The translations under genes were made by a program, and so were the position numbers. Shown here piece by piece: positions 25,961 through 38,059 of a stretch of DNA of 64,000 nucleotides. The notes below the pieces were generated by a model. It was given only the letters and a program-made list of their open reading frames with translations, was not told the origin of the DNA and ran no database searches. The stretch spans positions 62,001 to 126,000 of the forward strand of contig JAQFVV010006735.1 of the NCBI GenBank assembly GCA_028023455.1, given 5' to 3'. The DNA comes from Epiperipatus broadwayi. Taxonomy: Eukaryota > Onychophora > Udeonychophora > Euonychophora > Peripatidae. Every line of letters begins with the position of its first letter. The stretch's first letter is position 1.

Positions 25961-26652
25961 ATATAAAAATTCAATTTGTCACTATTTTACTAAAAAACTG
26001 GAAAAATTCATTTGAATAAAGCTAATATAGTGGTCAATAAAGGGTTTTAAGTTAGACATTAAAACATCTTATCGGATGAAATTATACTTTACAAATATTG
26101 CCACTGGGAAAAAATTTAAAAACTCTTTCATTAATCACCAATTCAAATCTTCTTGTTGATGGGTTAGTTTATTTTAACTCATCATTCTTGTCTTTTTTGG
26201 AATTTTTGCCACTGTGCGTAGGCGAGTTAGGGAGTTCTTTTCTTTTAAAGAGAAACTAAGAATTAATAGATCATGCGCAGAATTCAAACATCCTTTTGCT
26301 AGTTAAAAAAATAAAATAAATTACTTGTAAACTTACTTCCACAAAATATAATATTAAAAATATGTAAAATTATATTTATTTCAAAATTTCTTAGAGAGAA
26401 GTTAAATAAAGGGGAAAAAGAGTAAAAAATAAACTCTCCATATTATCTTTTAACTCGAACATTTTTATAACATTTGTTTGTGATTCACTGTTGTCGAACA
26501 ATTCATCCAATGTTCGGTTCTTCCAAAAATTAATTAATAGTAAACTACATTTTAAAATTTTTAAATAAGTGCATATAAACAAACAATAACATAAATCAAT
26601 TAAACCAACATGTAGATATATAAAGTTTTCAAAACTAAAATGACTTTAAAAG

Positions 26653-26712
26653 GTTTCGTGGTTAGCACATCTGTCATCCTTATAATCTAAATTCGGTATT
26701 AATCGGACACAA
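26653..26712 (+). mobile_element. tRNA-like SINE head remnant
   Basis: GTTTCGTGGTTAGCACATCTG resembles the 5' half of a tRNA (A box, GTGGTTAGCAC). About 40 bases on, AATTCGGTATTAATCG resembles a decayed B box (GGTTCGATTCC). No clover-leaf closes, so this is a SINE or tRNA pseudogene remnant at best. Confidence 0.35.
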
Positions 26713-28500
26713 TAAATTATGATTTTTTTTTCTTCTCTTTTCTGATCTTCTATATAGCAATTCCCCATATCATTACTAAGAGCATCTCATTTTCTCAACC
26801 TCTGTTTGTTTTTTACTATTATTTTACTTTCTTGATTTTATTGTTCTTTATCTAGTAATTGCAATTAGTCTATTGTTTTTTTCTTTAATGGAGATTTTTT
26901 TCCGAGTAATTGGCCATAGCCAATTTGACTGTTTATCTGGTATTGATAAACAAGAGTGGAAATGTATTAATCATCACATTCTAATTGACAAGTCTGTTGA
27001 AGACTGTCTGTACCTTTACAATTTCTTTTGAGAATCTGTTGGAGAAATTTTTTCTCCATAATTGACTCCTTAAAGGTTATTTTTCTTTTGCCTACATATT
27101 AATTAACAAATTGGGTACTTATGTAGTTTGCCTGCCCAAATCTGGCCATTCATTTTTTTTAAATAATTCATTTTCAGGGTCTCAGGGTCTTACAAAACAT
27201 GCTATAAACAATATGGCTGACTAAGTTATCGGAGTCAATAATTATGTTTTTTTTTTTATTTCTTAAAATGAAAAAGAAACACAGAAGTCCAAAGGGTTGT
27301 AATTAAATTTTTTTTAAATGTAAGTACAGTATAAAATCTAAAAAATAAAACAGCATTTAGTAGACTATAACCAACAGGCAAACAGACATCACTTTTCAGG
27401 CATGTACTATTCCATAATTTTTAAAAAAAATATTCCACTAAAACACACAAAAATCAAAAGGGTTATAATTAACATTTAACATAAATTTACTATACAAACT
27501 GTAAACTAATGTCAGTGTAGTCACAAACAATGTTTTGGAGCTTTATAAACATGTTCCTTTCCAAACAAATATGCACTTAGAACATGGGCAACAATGCATC
27601 TCTGTTCACACAAAAAATGCAATTTCATGCTCATTATTACATACTTTTTAGGTAGGCACTACCTGTTATTTTGAAAATATTCCACTGCATCTTGTTCTGT
27701 CAATGAAATATTCCAAATTTTAATCATATTTCCAAAGATAATACAGTTAAGAATGAATGTTAAAAAAATCACCAAATGTAAAACAACATTAAAAAAATTA
27801 TAATAATTTTAGTCATGTGTTATCTGTTAGCCTTGTGTTAAGTGTTCATCAAGTGTTAACATTTTGGTGTTATTTTGTAAATTGATTTTATGGCAGGGCA
27901 ATTCCCAATTTTTTAAATAAATTTCACTCACAATTCTTAATTTAAAAAAAAAATTGAAAAGATTTTTCAATAAATTTCAGGTTGTCATCGATTAGCCTCT
28001 GCACACCACTTGATGTCACTGTTTCCATTTCCATGCAAAAGTACAGAAATATACTGCTCATGTGACCTATAGAACAGCAGATTTTGTGCTTCATGGTACT
28101 ATTGCATACTTCACAGATCACTATAGTATGATGTGAGGGTGTGTAGAATTCAAGTTGTCCTAAGTCATTGCATGTGCATTTGAAGTAGTTATTTTTCAGA
28201 TGACCTTATGTAGTTTTAGATAGTATTAATTGTAAGACAAAAGACATGCTTCTATACACATACATTTAAGGTTAAATGAATTTCAAAAGTGTACATTCCA
28301 GCATTATACAGAAATCATGTGTAAAATGTATTTTGCGCAGGAATAGCTACAAGACTTTCAAAACATAAGCTTGGCTTTGTGTTTTGTAAATTGTTTTAAA
28401 ATAGTGTTGAAAACTTTTTTTTTTTTATCAGACGGTAATTGAAAAAAGGAAATATTAGATTTTATTAAATAATTTTGGTTTTCAATATGTTGTGTATGTT

Positions 28501-28710
28501 GTGATGGACAATTCTTTGGATCGGCAAAACCATTGGATCCCCCACCCTGCAAATTCCAGTGTTACATGCTGACATGTATAATGTTTTCAAAATTGTTACA
28601 CATGTGATGGATGATGCTTCGGATTGGCAAAACCATCAGATCCCCCTCACTGTGAATTCCAGTACTATGTGCTGACATGTATAGTGTTGTATCAGAGTAG
28701 TGTAAAAAAG
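28501..28710. repeat. imperfect direct repeat, 103-bp period, in the palindrome's loop
   Basis: GGATCGGCAAAACCAT (28,518) and GGATTGGCAAAACCAT (28,621) start parallel segments. Each passes through GATCCCCC, ATTCCAGT and GCTGACATGTATA. It sits in the single-copy loop between the two inverted arms. Confidence 0.75.
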
Positions 28711-29205
28711 TCAATTGTAAATCAGCCTCATAATGTTATATTTATTGGTTTTTGGCTAGCAACAGAGCCATCAAGTGGCATGCGAGGACTAATCGACGAT
28801 AACCAAATTTCATTTAGAACATAACATTTAAATATTAACATGTGGCATTAATTTCTTTTTTTTGATCAATCAGTTTTTTAAGTATGATCAAAATTTGAAA
28901 TTTGCCATTGACAAAACAGAATGCAGTGGAATATTAAGTAGTTTGTCTTCCTTGACTAAAATTAATGTAATTTTTTTAAAAATTGTTTTATGCATGGTGA
29001 CTTTTTTTAACATTCTCTTTTACCATATTATTTTTGGAAATATGATTAAAATTTTGAATATTTCATTGATAGAACAAGATGCAGTGGAATATTTTTAAAA
29101 TTTCAAGATAGTACCCACATAAAATCTATGTAATAATAAGCATGAAATTATACTTTATGTGTGGGGATGCAATATCACACATATTCTAAGTGCCCATCTG
29201 CTTAT

Positions 29206-29298
29206 AAAGAAATGTGGTTACAGGACTTCAAATCATTGTTTGTGATGCTTAGAAAGAAATGTGGTTACAAGACTTCAAAACATCGTTTGTGACTGCAC
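29206..29298. repeat. tandem duplication, 2 x 47 bp, within the right arm
   Basis: AAAGAAATGTGGTTACA begins at 29,206 and 29,253 and continues through GACTTCAAA and GTTTGTGA. The left arm has a single equivalent, so the duplication arose after the palindrome formed. Confidence 0.8.
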
Positions 29299-29540
29299 TA
29301 ACATTAGTTTATAGTTGGTGTAGTGAGTTTGCATTAAAATATTAATTACAACCCTTTGGATTTCTGTGTTTCTTTATCATTTTAAGAAATAAAAAGTCAT
29401 AGTTATGAAATACAATAATTTAAAGTCAGCCATATTGTTTACACCATGTGTTATAAGCCTCTGAACCACTGAAAATAGATTAATGAAAAAAAACAAACAG
29501 ATAAGCTTCTGGCAGGCAAACTAGGTAAATGCTACAAATT

Positions 29541-30780
29541 ATATCAAATGTTTAATATTCAAAAGCAATCTGATGTTAGATATTAATTTTTACATTGCTT
29601 TCAATTGCATTCATAATAATTCCACTCTCCCTCCCCAAAATGTTCATTTTTTCAGTCAAAATATCCTCATTCAGATTTTATAAATCAAAAAATAATCGTT
29701 TAGTGTTAGTAAAAACAGAATAAGTTAAAAAATATAAAACAGTATTATGTTATGTGATTGTAGTGTTTAATTTTGTCTTTATATATGTATATAATTTTTA
29801 CATCATATTTTAGTAGTATCTAACTCATTTTTATAAGTACATCTTTTTCTCTAAGTTACAAAATAACAGACTCAAATACAATTCAATTAGCTATCCAGTG
29901 GCTGCCAAGTAATATTCATCTAATTATTTTTTATCTACAGGACACAAGAAGAAATAAAGCATTTTACCATTTGCAATTATGCTTTAAAAATATGGCACCA
30001 GAAATAAATTGAAGTTACTGTTTATAAATGATATCACATTTTATTAACTAAGTAAATAATGCCTTCATCCTATATTTCTCTTTATAAATAAATTGCAGAA
30101 ATTTTTCATTGCAAAGGATATTTAAAGTGAGACAGAATAACCAAACTTGCAAATTCCAAGTAATTTTTTTTCTAGATAAGAAAAGTTAAATACTCAATTA
30201 CTGACCATTTCTATATGACAGATTTCCTATTGTCTGGTTATCTTAAAAAATTCCTAAGTCTGATCAAAATCTGAAAAAATTTAAAAATTACATCTGATTC
30301 ATATTCAAACATAGGTTGTAGACATAGAGGATGGATACAATATTACTGCAGAATGTATGTTTATTCTATGACATTATTTTATTGTATATACATATTTTAG
30401 ATTAGCGATGTATTTCTTCTAATTTTTAATAAAATTTTGAAGTACCCTTTAGTATACAATCTTCAATATCATTTCCTCTTACTATACATATATTTCACCA
30501 TAAACTCTCTTTGTCAGGTTAAACTTAAGATATTTGAGCAACCATACATATATAATTTTTTTAATTATGTGTATAATTATAATCAATTTGTTTTTCCGAT
30601 TGAATGCTTTAGCAAACATTATTTTTTGAATATTTTTTTAAAATAATATACTTTATTGTACAAAAAATAGATTACATGAATTTGTTGTTTATCAAAAACT
30701 ACATTGTTAAAAATACATGGGTTAAAACTATATAGCTTTGGAACAAACAGAAAAAAATGTTAAAAAAGGGATATGCAAAA
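29541..30780. other. AT-rich noncoding spacer
   Basis: No gene, RNA or dispersed repeat recognised. Confidence 0.45.
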
Positions 30781-32990
30781 TAAACAACAACAACAACAAA
30801 AAATGTTACAGAAAAGTCATAATTTGCTTTTTAAGGTTATGGTTTGTTTCAGGTTTTTAATAGTGACCATGTAGCAGCAAATATATCTGGGTGTGCAATT
30901 TTGCCATCTCTGGCCTTCAGTTATTCGAGTTTATTGGAGAATGTGGGTGGGTGCTTTGTGGTATTGTCTCCAAGGCAGAAAGTACATCTGGTGGACCAGA
31001 AACTATATAACCAAAAGTTGCTGCATGAGCTTCTGGTATTGAGCCTTTACTGAGTGTCTCTATTAGGTTATCAAGTGTGATGTTATTTTGTCTATATGTA
31101 TTAATCATAATTTTTCAGGTTTTTGTCAGAGCTGTATAGGTTTGAAATAGGTGCTGGTGTGTTTCTTCTTCCCTGTGGCACAAGAAACAAAAAGCATAAA
31201 TTTTGTATTAAGACCTGCAGTATTTAAGGAAATAAGAGGTAGGTGGAGAATGAAGATTTACCTTTAAAAGAAAGTCAATTCCAATGACCATTTTTTAAAT
31301 TGCTGCATCAAATGACTATTGTTCATATTTAGCATAGATGCATGAACATCTGTAGTTATGTTTGGGTACAGCACATTTTAAATAATCCAATAGGTGTATC
31401 TACCTACGTCCAAAAAAGACACCTGATCATAAATGCTTTGAAGTTGGTTTACAAGCAAAGACAAATATCCATGTGAAGGTGGTGGTCAGTCTGTGGATGT
31501 TATTTGAAGGATGCATTCGAGTGCTGGAAAACTTTTTATCAGTGCAGCTAGGAGAATAATACTTTTTATTTGTGAAAAAATTCTATGAAGTGAAGACCTA
31601 ATCCATTTCTGGTTGTTGGAAGACTAACTCGTTTTACAGAGATGGAGACTACTTTTCTATGCCATAATAGCTTGCTACAGAGTGAGTAAATGGACAAAGT
31701 GAAAGATTTAGTGAAATTTATGATTGGTAATATGTTATTTTTGTAGTTACAAGCTGATTGAAAAGGCATACCTTTGCATATAGTGAGAGGTAGGTTTTGG
31801 AGAAAGAAGTGGTTGTATGTTCAGCATCTTCTTTCAGTTTTTTCTGGATCTTTTGTCTCATTGCAGAGGACCCTAGGTACAAAGGAAACCCAAGGAAATT
31901 AGTTGGTTTCCCATGATAAACTTGTGTATTTTTCTTGCCAGTGTAAAGAAACTAAACTGATGTTTTGTTAATATTTATTTTGAGTTTATATTTGAGGGTG
32001 TATTCATTAAGTATTTTTTCCAGAGTAGGTAGTGGTTTTTTTGGACATAAAAAAACAGTAAAATCATCCATGAATTCAATACCCGGTATATATAATCCAG
32101 TGTGTGAAATTTGGATTCCTTGTAATGTTTGTTGTATTTTATGAGAGGGTTAATGTAGAACATAAATAATAATGAATTGAGTGGAGATCCTTGAGCTATG
32201 GATTGGTGGGGAGAGAAGGAAGATGATGTTCTACCATTAATTGTAATATGGATTTCATGACTAAGGAGTAAATTGGTTAGTAGGTATAAAAGATAGTGAG
32301 GTATTTTGGTGTCTGCAAGTGTCTCAATTAACATTTCAATAGGGACTGAGTCAAAAGCAGCTTCATTGTCAATTTGAACAGCCATTGGAGCATATTTTTT
32401 CTGCTCTCTAACTGAATTTACAATGGTTTTGAAAATGAGGGCAGCTTGGCCTGTTGAGGAGCCTTGTTGCATTGGTGATAATAGAGGGAGGAGATATGGT
32501 TCTATTTTTAGAACCTTTTCAAGAATTTTAATACCAAGGGGCATCATGGAGATTAGATTGGATATTGAAGCTTGCTTTTTGTTGAATGGAACTAAGGAGA
32601 TTGGATATAGCAAACTCATCATTCAAGAAAATTAACATAAGTTTTCAGTCTTGTTTAACCTTTTTATGAAGATATGAGTGCTGGGAAAATCTTATAGCTC
32701 TATTATTTTAAAGCTTCCCATAGTATGCTGCTATACAAGTTGGAGATGGAAATAAAATTTTAAAACTATTTGAGAAGCTTGTTCAAATGGAGCTCTGTCT
32801 TTAGTATTATTTAGGAGATTGTTAAGAAAAGTCAGTCTTCTAAATGCTATTCAGTGTTCAACAAATGTTTCCAAGTTTTGTTGCTATTCTGGGAATATAA
32901 GGGAGGCTAATTCATGGCTTATGTGAAATATCATTAGTAGTAACTTTGTTACAGTTCATATAAATTTTTTTTTACTATATTAATGTCACA
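30781..32990 (-). mobile_element. non-LTR retrotransposon (LINE), 5'-truncated and frame-broken
   Basis: A minus-strand LINE whose coding region occupies about 30,840-32,640. On the minus strand it ends in a (GTT)n microsatellite (30,785-30,800 on the plus strand), a common 3' tail in several LINE clades. The upstream limit near 32,990 is estimated. It lacks a recognisable endonuclease, which fits the usual 5' truncation. The clade is uncertain. Confidence 0.65.
30840..32640 (-). pseudogene. LINE reverse transcriptase, frameshifted
   Basis: The best-preserved segment is 32,622-31,975 (215 codons). Residues 82-94 read VQIDNEAAFDSVP, motif A with its catalytic Asp. QGSPL at residues 144-148 is motif B. 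The segment loses frame shortly afterwards. The active-site motif FMDD is intact in a neighbouring frame at 32,063-32,074, so one indel or a few separate it from the first block. Downstream, 31,769-31,566 carries LPTTRNGLGLHF, like the LP...GGLGL region after the RT domain of many LINEs. 31,108-30,917 has AATFGYIVSGPPDVLSALE, the probable C-terminus. A functional product is excluded by stops between the blocks. Confidence 0.8.
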
Positions 32991-33664
32991 TGTTTATAGC
33001 CTATGTCTACAAGGTCTTTCATGTATTCGTTGATGTTAAGTTTCTATCAGCTTTATATTTACACAATTTTTTGTTTCAATGCAAAAATCCATTTAGTTTT
33101 GCAATTTTGTGTTTATGTGGCATATTATATTTGGAGTGGGTAGCACCTCTTACTCAGATCAGTTTCACAATCATTTTATAGTTGAACATTGATTTATTTT
33201 TTTGAATTCATAAGTTCCAAAAATTTATGCCTTGATCTTTATTTTCCATTTCCAAGGTCCATTCAAATGGATATTCTTAATGAATTTATGAATAAAGAGA
33301 TTTAAATTTCTACATTTAACTGACATTTTAACATGAAGTGTTTGTAACTACCTACTACTAATATTTAATTTAAAAATATAAAATGCATAAATTAAATTTT
33401 ATTGAGAAAACCTTACAACAAAATATAAACAAAATTATATATGCACATTAAGTTACCTTTTTAAAGACAGATAGTTTAATTAAGATATAGAGCATTAAAA
33501 AGGTCAAATGGTAATACTTGATCATTATTAAAATAGAATAAAATAGAAAAATCATATAACACTACAATACTAGCCAAAACAAAATTTTGCTAAAATTCTT
33601 CCATAACTATGGTTTCATTTATTAACAAATAGGCCTTCTTAAGTGAAATTCAACTAAACATACA
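32991..33664. other. AT-rich noncoding spacer
   Basis: Nothing recognised. Confidence 0.45.
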
Positions 33665-33812
33665 ATATATACAAACTAAAATAGTTTTCCCATCATTCAT
33701 TTTAACAACCAACTTCCTTTAACATCAAAACAAGTCTTCATGAGATTGATGGCCTCAGATTAAAACCTTTTATAATCAAAGTTTTTTTATTTTTCTTTTC
33801 ATTTCCCCTTTT

Positions 33813-34015
33813 TTATAACAAAATAACCATTGCATTGTCAAATAATATTTTATGGCCTGTATTCAGTTCATGACTATACAAAGCTGAGTTTTGATATCTA
33901 CTTTTAACTCTGCTCTTATAAAATTTAACTCTTTCATTACGACTTAATTTATTCTGACCTATATAATATATTTTATTACAACTGCAAGGTATCTTATAAA
34001 CCACCCACGACTAGA
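33813..34015 (-). pseudogene. Penelope-like GIY-YIG endonuclease fragment (left arm)
   Basis: A 63-codon open frame begins MVYKIPCSCNKIYYIGQNKL, the GIY-YIG nuclease start (VYKIPC...YIGQT). It continues with NSALYSHELNTGHKI, matching the H-x-x-x-x-x-H spacing of Penelope-like endonucleases. The catalytic Tyr pair and an Arg (SRNERVKF) are visible. The reverse-transcriptase part is absent, and downstream sequence is broken by stops. Confidence 0.7.
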
Positions 34016-34099
34016 TTTATAATTATTCATTTAATTGTTTTAAACTATTTAGTCATGAATTTAAATTCTCTACTAAATAGTTTTCAAATGTCAATTGAT

Positions 34100-34400
34100 T
34101 ATAAATCTAGTCCTGGGTGGTTTATAAGATACCTTGCAGTTGTAATAAAATTAAGTCTTAATGAATGAGTTAAAGTTTATAAGAGTAGAGTTAAATGTAG
34201 ATATCAAAACTCAGCTTTGTATATTCATGAACAGATCATAAAATATTATTTGACAATGTAAAGGTTATGTTTTATGAAAAAAGTGAATTGAAAAGAAGGA
34301 TAAAAGAAACTTTGATGATAACATATTTTGAATCCGAGACCATCAATCTCATGAAAACTTACTTTGATGTTAAAGGAAGTTGGTTATTGAAGTGAATGAT
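34100..34400 (+). pseudogene. Penelope-like endonuclease fragment (right arm)
   Basis: The mirror copy of the left arm, broken by stops. Near the end, ETINLMKTYFDVKGSWLL can be read, a plausible family C-terminus that is shorter and more decayed in the left arm. Confidence 0.6.
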
Positions 34401-34417
34401 GGGTAGACTACTTTGTT

Positions 34418-34424
<7 letters not shown>

Positions 34425-34452
<28 letters not shown>
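34425..34452. repeat. (TA)n run, LTR insertion site
   Basis: An alternating TA/CA tract directly precedes the TGTACC end of the LTR-like element. Confidence 0.85.
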
Positions 34453-36399
34453 TGTACCAGTCGTAAAAACCCACCACCTAAACTGCAAGTCGGATCCAAA
34501 CTCAGCTGAACCAAAACTGAATTCAAACCCAACTCAACAGCTCAGATTAGTAGAAATCTAAATCGATGGCACAGTGCTATATGCCAAGAAACTAGCTCAA
34601 TAGTTGGTGAGGATCAGAGACCCCTGAACTGACATTAACATCTGATAATAAACTAACTAAAATAATTTTAAAATGAATCATATGTATATGTTCAGGTTGC
34701 CAACACAGACAGCGAGTATTAACATTAAAATAATTATGAAGGAATTAAGCACTAAGAAACCAAGTGTGTTTAGAAAATATTTAATAATAATAGTTGTTGT
34801 TTTAATTTTAATAATGATTATATTAATTAATTCTAGTCCTTAAACAAAGTTTACAATTATAATAAGAGTGGTGGTCCTTATTATATGCCAATGAGTATTA
34901 CACAATATTTTGGAATTCTATGTCTATGCCCCCAACAAGAAAATAAAGGCAGATAAAGGTATTCATTAGTAAAGGAAATTATTACTCTAATTTTATTATG
35001 ACAGAATGTGAGATTTATTTTCATATTCGCAAATTCATTCATGAAGAGCAAGATACGTATTTTAGGGCATAACTTTAATCTTTATTGGAAAACTTATTTT
35101 GAGTTATAACGGAGAATTTGTTCGACTTTATTTGAAATGACTTCATCATGAATTACGAGCATTAGAGCGGGCTTTACTGGAACAGAGAGGTAATGGTGCT
35201 GACGAATTATGAGCTATAAAATGAAATTGAAAGATAATAGCTAGTCGATAATCGAAGTCCTATGGCGGCTTGCGTCTGACAAGTCTTATGCCCTTTGACT
35301 AATATGAACAGGAGAGGAAGTTCTTTCTTCCTCATTAATTTAAAATAACAGAAATATGATCACCGACCAGCCTAACGGAGCGGAAGACTGACCTACGTCA
35401 GCAACGTTTGAAGGTGATGACTTGATAATCATCATTTGAATACTAAAACCCATATAGAATACTCTACATGAGGACTTGATCAATTAATTAAAGTCAAATG
35501 AGCTTTTAATGAAAACTATTTTATAGTATTTGTAAATCATATTAATTATGCCCCAATCATCGTGCCCTTCCTGAATCTTAAATAAAATAACAAAGTTGAA
35601 TTAGAATATATTTATTCGATTCCTTTATCGGCTCTTTGCAAAAAAACATTTTAAGATTATATATGAATAAATTAAAGTAAATATTAGTGAAATGAGAAAA
35701 TAGTGGTGGCATAGATTAGAGATGGAGCTAATAATTTATTATTAGCTAATGATAAAATAACAATCATTTAATAATTTCTTTCGACTCGATGATTGATCGA
35801 ACTGTATAAATATAGTTCTAATGGGTGAGAATTAACTATCAGAATTTAGTCTTATATTACTTGTATAAGGCAAAGGAAATGAGGGAGATCATCGAGTCGA
35901 AGGATTATTGGCATATAATTAAAAATAGCAACATTAATAAATCACACACTAAATATATATAATATAATAAATGAACTGCCATAGTAATGAAGGAAAGTTA
36001 AATTTAAAGACTAGAGATTGATAGAATTACTAATTTAAAATAGCATAAATAAAAGGTTTTACACAGAGTATTATTACATTATAAATGAATGAAAGAGCTC
36101 TTAAAGGGAGTGTAAAGTAAAGTTCGGAAACTGGCCAGACAGTTTAGTGTTTATTATGGAAATATATTACTCATTTCTTCTGGGGCTGGTTCCCTTAGGT
36201 TACACATCCGAGTTGGTAAAACATAAGCACCATTTGATTGATTACTTGAACAGCATTTTATTTGATTTTGGTAGCCTGATTTTTCCGGAAAGAATTTAGC
36301 AGCTCCATTGAAGATTTTCAGGGGACTTCAGGAACCGTTAGCCAGATTCCTGATGTTTAGCCCCTTACCATGATCGAAACACTATTTAAAATGCACAGA

Positions 36400-37890
36400 G
36401 TTTACTGCACTTCTTTATAATGTGACAGAATGGGTTCGAACCCAGTCACAAATAACGTATTTAATTGGTAGTCATATATATATATGAAAGATATATCTAA
36501 TATTTAATTTTGTTATTACGTGGTGGTTGTTATAAATACATAAACATGGGGAAAGGGACTCTCTCATTTTTACTGATGTATATGTGTGTGTGATAAATGC
36601 GTGTATAAATGAATTAAGTAGTGAAAAGAGAAGAAACGAGATTTTTTTTGTTTCATGTTGAAAAACTAGAGATTTCCGGCAGAAGGGGATTTTATTGTTC
36701 TGTTATATTAAAACAGAAATTACGACATGAGTTATCACACTTCTACGGATCTGGTTATTTCACCTTGAAGATCGGAAGTGAGGTAAAACAGAAGCTTCTA
36801 GAAACAATGGAGGAGGCTATAAAAGTGAGCCACCCACAATGCATAGGATCTTTTTCCAGCAGAGCTACAATAGTAAACAACTCAACGAGTGAATATTTAA
36901 AACTACATAATGGCGGTTTCAACAGACATGTTGGGATAAGAAAATCCACATCAGATTCAAGCCCCTGATCCCAACTTACTGCAGCTGCCTCCATAAAACC
37001 AGGATACCTCGAATAACACATAATTCCAGCATGGAATCAAATAAACCTCATCAGCCATTGGACATAGAAAAATCTAAGATCGCTACCTTGAATGGCCTAG
37101 TTACCTGCGGAACAGAACTATAGAACAAATAAATAAAAAAAAATTGCTTCTGCTACTTCCCGGGAAAGCAGATAAAGAACTCTTATTATTAATCTGTTAA
37201 AAATCTTTTTTATAAAAAGAAATTTTTGTGATTTTATAATCAGTGAAGGTGACTTGTGAAATAATTTTATGACAATTCTTTAAAGCGTCATTCCATTATG
37301 GACGTAAGAAAGCAACGAGGGTTAAAGGTCACATGATACAAACTTTCGTAGTATCGATCTTCACTACTTAAGATATGTTGTGAGATTTATGAGAGAATGA
37401 CGTATGATTGTGATTAAAAAAAATGACAGAGTGCTAAATATTAGTTTTTTTTGTTCAATAAACAAATATCAAGAAAGTAGAGTACTGACTCAGTTTGATT
37501 ATTCATAAAATCCTTTTATTTGGTTTAGGATTGTTTAGATATTTTTAGGTTTAAAAATAGAAATAAAAGTGAACTCTTTACCCCATTTATAGCTACTCAT
37601 GGCTATGACATCACCCAACCATGAGACTGAGCTAGCTGGTGGTCAGAACCTCTCACATTCCGTAAATAGGATTCTTGTTGATGATATATCTACTTTGTGT
37701 GTCCTTGGGACAACCTTAAATACACATTGGGGATATATATCAGTTGCGAGAATAACCACAAGTAAATAATAATATTTTTTTTTAGGTCGAATTAATTAAT
37801 TAAATATTAATACGCCTCATACATATTCGATAGTACATACGTGTCTAGTCAGAGGTAAATACGGGTTTTTTTATAACAACAAAGATGGTT
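36400..37890. other. 1.5-kb block unique to this LTR copy, with a 115-codon ORF
   Basis: The inverted relative runs from the ACACTATTT match (36,385) to the CTGATGCCTTCAGG match (37,927) with about 85 bases in between, where this copy has about 1.5 kb. The block is GC-richer than its surroundings. Near its start a hairpin is formed by TGTGAC and GTCACA around TGGGTTCGAACCCA. It contains an open frame at 36,621-36,968 (plus) with no recognised domain. It may be a nested insertion, or the inverted copy may be deleted. I cannot decide without more copies. Confidence 0.5.
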
Positions 37891-38029
37891 TTTTCCCCAA
37901 ACTTTTTCAGAGCTATATATCTGGTCTCTGATGCCTTCAGGCTAGCGCTTCTTTCATTATCAATGTTTTTAGATTTACTGGTTGTTTTTAGATACATTCC
38001 TTCGATAAGGCTTTCAAACTCATTAACTT

Positions 38030-38059
38030 GAATTCATTTTCTAATTAGAAAATGAATTC
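38030..38059. repeat. 30-bp perfect palindrome in the LTR-like element
   Basis: GAATTCATTTTCTAA followed by its exact reverse complement. The same palindrome is kept (28 bp) in the inverted copy at 52,640-52,667. Confidence 0.9.

Larger units (their letters stand above)
25441..27105. other. AT-rich noncoding spacer
   Basis: Apart from the tandem duplication and tRNA-like remnant listed separately, nothing was recognised. Confidence 0.45.
27113..29533. mobile_element. 2.4-kb palindromic DNA element with ~0.9-kb inverted arms
   Basis: The left arm (27,113 to about 28,020) and right arm (about 28,760-29,533) are long imperfect reverse complements. The outer ends share TAGTTTGCCTGCC. AACAATATGGCTGACT and AGTCAGCCATATTGTT are mirrored at about 27,210 and 29,427. 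CCAAAGGGTTGTAATTAA and its complement are mirrored at 27,291 and 29,340. ATTCCACTGCATCTTGTTCT is mirrored at about 27,680 and 29,070. ATCGATTAGCCTC and its counterpart mark the inner ends. ACAAATT flanks both outer ends (27,106-27,112 and 29,534-29,540), a candidate target duplication. No transposase is encoded, so it is a non-autonomous foldback-type element. Open frames inside (28,358-29,098) are incidental. Confidence 0.75.
33665..34424. mobile_element. head-to-head palindrome of two Penelope-like tails
   Basis: The left arm (33,665-34,053) is a minus-strand Penelope-like 3' end. The right arm (34,072-34,424) is a plus-strand copy of the same sequence. The arms mirror each other to an 18-base loop at 34,054-34,071 flanked by ACTATTTAGT and ACTAAATAG. 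The arms differ by many substitutions and small indels, so the palindrome is old. It abuts the AT run that precedes the LTR at 34,453. Confidence 0.8.

Noticed and set aside
36621-36968. 115-codon frame in the 34.45-kb LTR-like copy
   Set aside because: It has no recognised domain, is absent from the inverted relative, and has an overlapping antisense frame; not called as a gene, only mentioned within its block.
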